Shown here: piece by piece, positions 37,669 to 40,178 of the stretch
How the letters are laid out: each line of letters starts with the position of its first letter
Position numbering within the stretch: the stretch's first letter is position 1
IMG/VR virus record: IMGVR_UViG_3300024346_000181
Coordinates: 1-40,178 of that record
DNA: 40,178 nucleotides
Reading direction: 5' to 3' (one strand)
DNA from: a virus
The notes under the pieces: model-generated
Databases searched by the model: none
Seen by the model: the letters and a program-made list of their open reading frames with translations, nothing else
Told to the model about the DNA's origin: nothing
Program-made: the position numbers and the translations under genes

Positions 37669-37748
37669 TTTTGACTGTGTGAAGAAGCGCTTCCCGCTTC
37701 CGATGTTTCAAAGATAATACCCTTTTAGTTCTTGTCCTAATTTTTAGG
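37669..37748 (-). promoter_or_regulatory. Cassette promoter a (gene at 37658)
   Basis: Operator CCTAAAAATTAGG at 37736-37748 (type 1), -7 box TATCTTTG at 37709-37716 (19 bases between), hairpin GAAGCG/CGCTTC with loop GGAAG at 37684-37700, CACAGTCAAAA at 37669-37679. It starts 22 bases past the terL stop, so it is probably the founding copy. Confidence 0.85.
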
Positions 37749-37770
37749 CAATTACTTTGAAAATACTTTC

Positions 37771-39291
37771 TTATCCCAGATATTCATATCCCTGGACCAC
37801 GCCCCGGTTCCAGGTGTTCACCCCTGCCATAGTCAGTGTATCCACTGCTTCATCATGTTCAGCGTTTGGAAATACTGTCATTTCATGGATAAAGTCATCA
37901 TTCCAGGGACCCTGAACCAAAAAGCATTTCCCAGCTTCCAGGTTTGGCGAAATGGAACGCAACCTGGCCAGCTTGTCACCTTCAGCCATCTTCCATTCCA
38001 GAACATTCAGGGTGGTGGATTCCTGAAGATACTGGGTGATGGCCACCCCTGAACTTTTTGGTTCAATAAATATCCGTCCCCGGTTCCCATTTTTGGCCAC
38101 AAAGCCTTTCAGGGCTTCCACACGCTTCCCAAAGGTTTCCTTTATGGTCATATAGTCAAAAACAAATAAATAGCCTTTGTAGGTAGCGTAACAAAGGAAG
38201 GCTGTGGGGTCATTGGCTTGTTTGGTTTTATCAGCAGCATCCACTGTGTAGTCTTTCACCAGGTTCTTCACCTGTTCTGGTAGTTTGTTATATGGGACCA
38301 CCTTCAGCCATTCCAGCTTCACTTCATTTCCTTCAGGTGCTGACGTGGCCTGACCATACTGTTCAGAATAACCCCTGGAACCCAGTTTCCCTTTTTCATC
38401 TTCCAGAACTGGACCTGGGGCCCTGGTAGGGTCCAGGAATCCACCCTGGTGTTCATACCATTCAGAAAGTGTCATTTCGTTCCCCTGGAAGGTCACCAGG
38501 TCTTCAGATGGGTGAACTGGAAATTCACTGGTGGATGGTAGACAAATATGCTTCAGCCTGATTTTACCATCCTTACTTTTTTTGATCCAGTCCCCGGCTG
38601 GGTCCGCTTCATGTAGCCTTTGCATTATCATCACCATTGGCGTGTTGGCCTTGTCTACTTTTCGCGTTGAAAGTGTTGTATTGATCCACTGGGATGCGCC
38701 TGTGATGATTTTCTTTGACTGGACACCCTTTGGGTTGATAGGATCATCAACAATGATCAGGTGTCCATGCTGGCCTGTAATGTTTGCCCCGGTTGATGTG
38801 GACATCCTGAATCCACCATCTAGGTTCATGTATAATCCCTTTGTGTCCTGGTCTTTTCTCATTATCACCAGGTCCCCATAAATTAGTTGAAAATAGTCTG
38901 AATTTATCACATCCCTGGACATCTGTGACTGGAACATGGACAGCCGCCCTTCATTTGATCCACTGATGATCCTGGCCCACGGTGCCTGTGTCCAAATCCA
39001 GACTGGAAATAAAATTGTGGCAATTGTCGATTTAGAAGACCCTGGTGGAACATTGATCAGAAGGTCATATTCTTTGGGCTGCTTATTGATCACCCATTCA
39101 CCCAGAAGCTGAAGTTCATCACACATATATTTCATGTGAAAATTCAGTGATGGTTCACCATGTGATGTGGGAACATGGGACCACATATCCTTCAGGAAGT
39201 TCCAGAAGTTCCTGTGGTAATGTCTGGCCATTGACCTGAACTGATTTCTGTCTGTGATCCACTGTGCTTGTTCTGATGGGTCCTGTTCCAT
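37771..39291 (-). CDS. terL: Terminase large subunit (506 aa)
   Basis: The N-terminal ATPase has Walker A at about 80-89 (NVPPGSSKST), Walker B at 177-184 (HLIIVDDP), and a coupling motif MIMQRLHEADPAG at 221-233. The C-terminal RNase H-like nuclease has Asp351/Asp354 in TVDAAD, Glu410 in IFIEPKSSG and Asp480/Asp484 in AEHDEAVD. The pattern LGSRGYSEQYGQATSAPEG fits TIGR01630-type terminases. Length is normal. It packages phage DNA into the prohead through the portal. It follows terS by zero bases. Unusually, the head genes are over 23 kb downstream. Its 3' end can fold into a hairpin (CCAG...GATATgaATATC...CTGG). Confidence 0.95.
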   Translation of the reverse strand: MEQDPSEQAQWITDRNQFRSMARHYHRNFWNFLKDMWSHVPTSHGEPSLNFHMKYMCDELQLLGEWVINKQPKEYDLLINVPPGSSKSTIATILFPVWIWTQAPWARIISGSNEGRLSMFQSQMSRDVINSDYFQLIYGDLVIMRKDQDTKGLYMNLDGGFRMSTSTGANITGQHGHLIIVDDPINPKGVQSKKIITGASQWINTTLSTRKVDKANTPMVMIMQRLHEADPAGDWIKKSKDGKIRLKHICLPSTSEFPVHPSEDLVTFQGNEMTLSEWYEHQGGFLDPTRAPGPVLEDEKGKLGSRGYSEQYGQATSAPEGNEVKLEWLKVVPYNKLPEQVKNLVKDYTVDAADKTKQANDPTAFLCYATYKGYLFVFDYMTIKETFGKRVEALKGFVAKNGNRGRIFIEPKSSGVAITQYLQESTTLNVLEWKMAEGDKLARLRSISPNLEAGKCFLVQGPWNDDFIHEMTVFPNAEHDEAVDTLTMAGVNTWNRGVVQGYEYLG

Positions 39292-39864
39292 TTAATCCGT
39301 TGCTGTGTGGATTTGCTTTCCTATTTTCATAAGGGCTTCTAGGGTGTCTTCTGACAGTCCCTGAAAGACGTTCTGGATGATATTCGCTGACTGGTTCACC
39401 CCCTGGTTTTCCACCTGGTTGTTTATGTATCCACGCTCCACACCACGCCTGGTCTGTGTCAGTGCCACCTTCAGGGCCGCCACCCTGGCTGATTCATTCA
39501 TCCCGTTCAGCGCTATGTCTTCCAGGGCCCATTCCAGTTTTTCCATCCTGGCTTCCAGTATGTCTGATAAAATTTGCGGCTGGCTTTTTGCCCGGTTATG
39601 AACTGCCACCCTGGAAATGTTCACCCCATAGCGTTCTTCAATCAATCTGGCCGCCTGGGCATATATTCCATTGGCATCATACAAACATTGCCAGAAAGCC
39701 TGGTCATCCACTGTCAGCTGATTCTGGATCAGAACCACATGGGGTCTTCCTTCCACTGGGGTGATCAGGGCTGTTGCTCTTTCGATGGTGAACGTGGGAC
39801 CCTTTTTCTTCCTTCTGGTGGTCTTCTGAATTTTCACTGGGGTCTTCTTCTTCTTCTGATCCAT
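39292..39864 (-). CDS. terS: Terminase small subunit-like protein (190 aa)
   Basis: Immediately upstream of terL. The start at 39864 (MDQKKKKTPVKIQK) is chosen because longer frames would read through a promoter-like AT-rich leader. A basic N-terminus (TTRRKKKGPTFTIERATALI) is followed by an HTH-like segment FWQCLYDANGIYAQAARLIE...YGVNISRVAVHNRAKSQPQI, typical of phage terminase small subunits that recognise packaging sites, then a helical C-terminal half with ALKVALTQTRRGVERGY. It would form an oligomer on phage DNA and recruit TerL. Confidence 0.78.
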   Translation of the reverse strand: MDQKKKKTPVKIQKTTRRKKKGPTFTIERATALITPVEGRPHVVLIQNQLTVDDQAFWQCLYDANGIYAQAARLIEERYGVNISRVAVHNRAKSQPQILSDILEARMEKLEWALEDIALNGMNESARVAALKVALTQTRRGVERGYINNQVENQGVNQSANIIQNVFQGLSEDTLEALMKIGKQIHTATD

Positions 39865-39886
39865 CTTTCCTATGTTAATAACTCGA

Positions 39887-39925
39887 TAGTAATAGAACTG
39901 AAATATAATAACTTTACAAATACAA
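39887..39925 (-). promoter_or_regulatory. Candidate terminase promoter
   Basis: The AT-rich region ahead of terS has minus-strand TTTG, about 15 bases, then TATATTTC, one base away from TAnnTTTG. It follows the terminator at 39943-39981, so a promoter is expected here. No operator palindrome. Confidence 0.4.
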
Positions 39926-39942
39926 AATAAATTAGTTCTATC

Positions 39943-39981
39943 CAAAGAAAAAGGGACCACCGTTTCTGGGGCCCCTGTGGT
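39943..39981 (-). terminator. Terminator upstream of terS
   Basis: Minus strand: ACCAC pairs with GTGGT across a loop that itself contains the palindrome GGGGCCCC; CCCTTTTTCTTT follows. It lies after the stop at 40008. Confidence 0.6.
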
Positions 39982-40007
39982 GTTTGTTGTTTGGGATCGG
40001 TTAAGGT

Positions 40008-40178
40008 TTATTTCCCTGAAGGTTGTGGGACTTGGGTGGATGCTCCTGGGGGTGATATTGGGTCCAGGTTTGTGGTATCCTTCACAGTGGCTTGTAAGCT
40101 GTCACGCCTTACTTTTATGTAATCCATTCCTTCCTTTGCTGAAGGTCCTCCGTTTTCCTGGTAGAAATACATTAAGCC
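40008..40178 (-). CDS. Unknown protein, C-terminal part only
   Basis: An open frame enters the window at 40178 and stops at 40008 (56 residues seen). The end is hydrophilic with prolines (LDPISPPGASTQVPQPSGK). ATG codons at 40172 and 40127 exist, but the real start probably lies outside. It is followed by a terminator, so it ends the operon before the terminase. Too little is visible to assign a function. Confidence 0.5.
   Translation of the reverse strand, partial: GLMYFYQENGGPSAKEGMDYIKVRRDSLQATVKDTTNLDPISPPGASTQVPQPSGK

Noticed and set aside
31047-37770. CRISPR array, because of regularly placed repeats
   Set aside because: The repeats are about 80-100 bp, lie before genes, and have gene-length intervals; there are no short uniform spacers and no cas genes.

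Overview
The window is one piece of a tailed-phage (or prophage) genome whose host is most likely a member of the Bacteroidetes. Every convincing gene lies on the minus strand, so the map reads from 40178 down to 1. The host guess rests on three things. Promoter boxes fit the Bacteroidetes consensus TAnnTTTG, with TTTG/TTG about 19-20 nt upstream. Starts lack Shine-Dalgarno sequences and sit behind A-rich leaders. The fibre and tail-hub proteins have a Bacteroidetes-phage style (TDDQ-type beta repeats, N-termini of the MKRILFFLGFMV type). No integrase, replication gene, lysin, tRNA, rRNA or CRISPR array was found, so lifestyle cannot be decided.

Layout in transcription order. (1) 40178-39292: end of an unknown gene, a terminator, then terminase small subunit. 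(2) 39291-37771: terminase large subunit. (3) 37658-29797: about seventeen small accessory genes, mostly unknown, including an LPD29-like/coiled-coil protein, a CxxC/H/C zinc-motif protein and two winged-helix-like paralogues. Nine of these genes are preceded by near-identical promoter/operator/leader cassettes. Several have their own terminator; most other gene junctions carry a CCAGG/CCTGG hairpin. (4) 29724-15790: a membrane-anchored protein, small virion-type genes, a DUF7694-like protein, a tail-assembly-chaperone pair with a clear -1 frameshift signal, a subtilisin-like protease, a beta-helix protein, a gp10-like tail-completion protein, the tape measure and two large distal-tail proteins. 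(5) 15775-14072: small regulators, including two helix-turn-helix proteins; one lies in an operon headed by a tenth copy of the operator. (6) 13936-7617: head module (ClpP-like protease with scaffold-like tail, major capsid protein, tail-tube-like protein, portal, connector-type genes). (7) 7521-1: three large beta-rich fibre-like proteins that each begin with a Sec signal peptide, then a lipoprotein cut by the window edge.

The most unusual content is regulatory. The accessory region carries a dispersed module: a 13-bp palindrome at the -33 position, a TATCTTTG -7 box, a hairpin at the extreme 5' end of the transcript, and an 11-nt element CACAGTCAAAA placed 9-12 nt before eleven start codons. 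Both palindrome and hairpin occur in sequence families whose arms change together. A phage-encoded HTH protein behind its own copy of the operator is the natural candidate regulator. Other items of interest are the -1 frameshift (slippery T TTT TTG, 8-nt spacer, 11-position stem), the exported fibre cluster with four tandem 120-bp repeats, a protease in the tail module, and the separation of terminase from the head genes.
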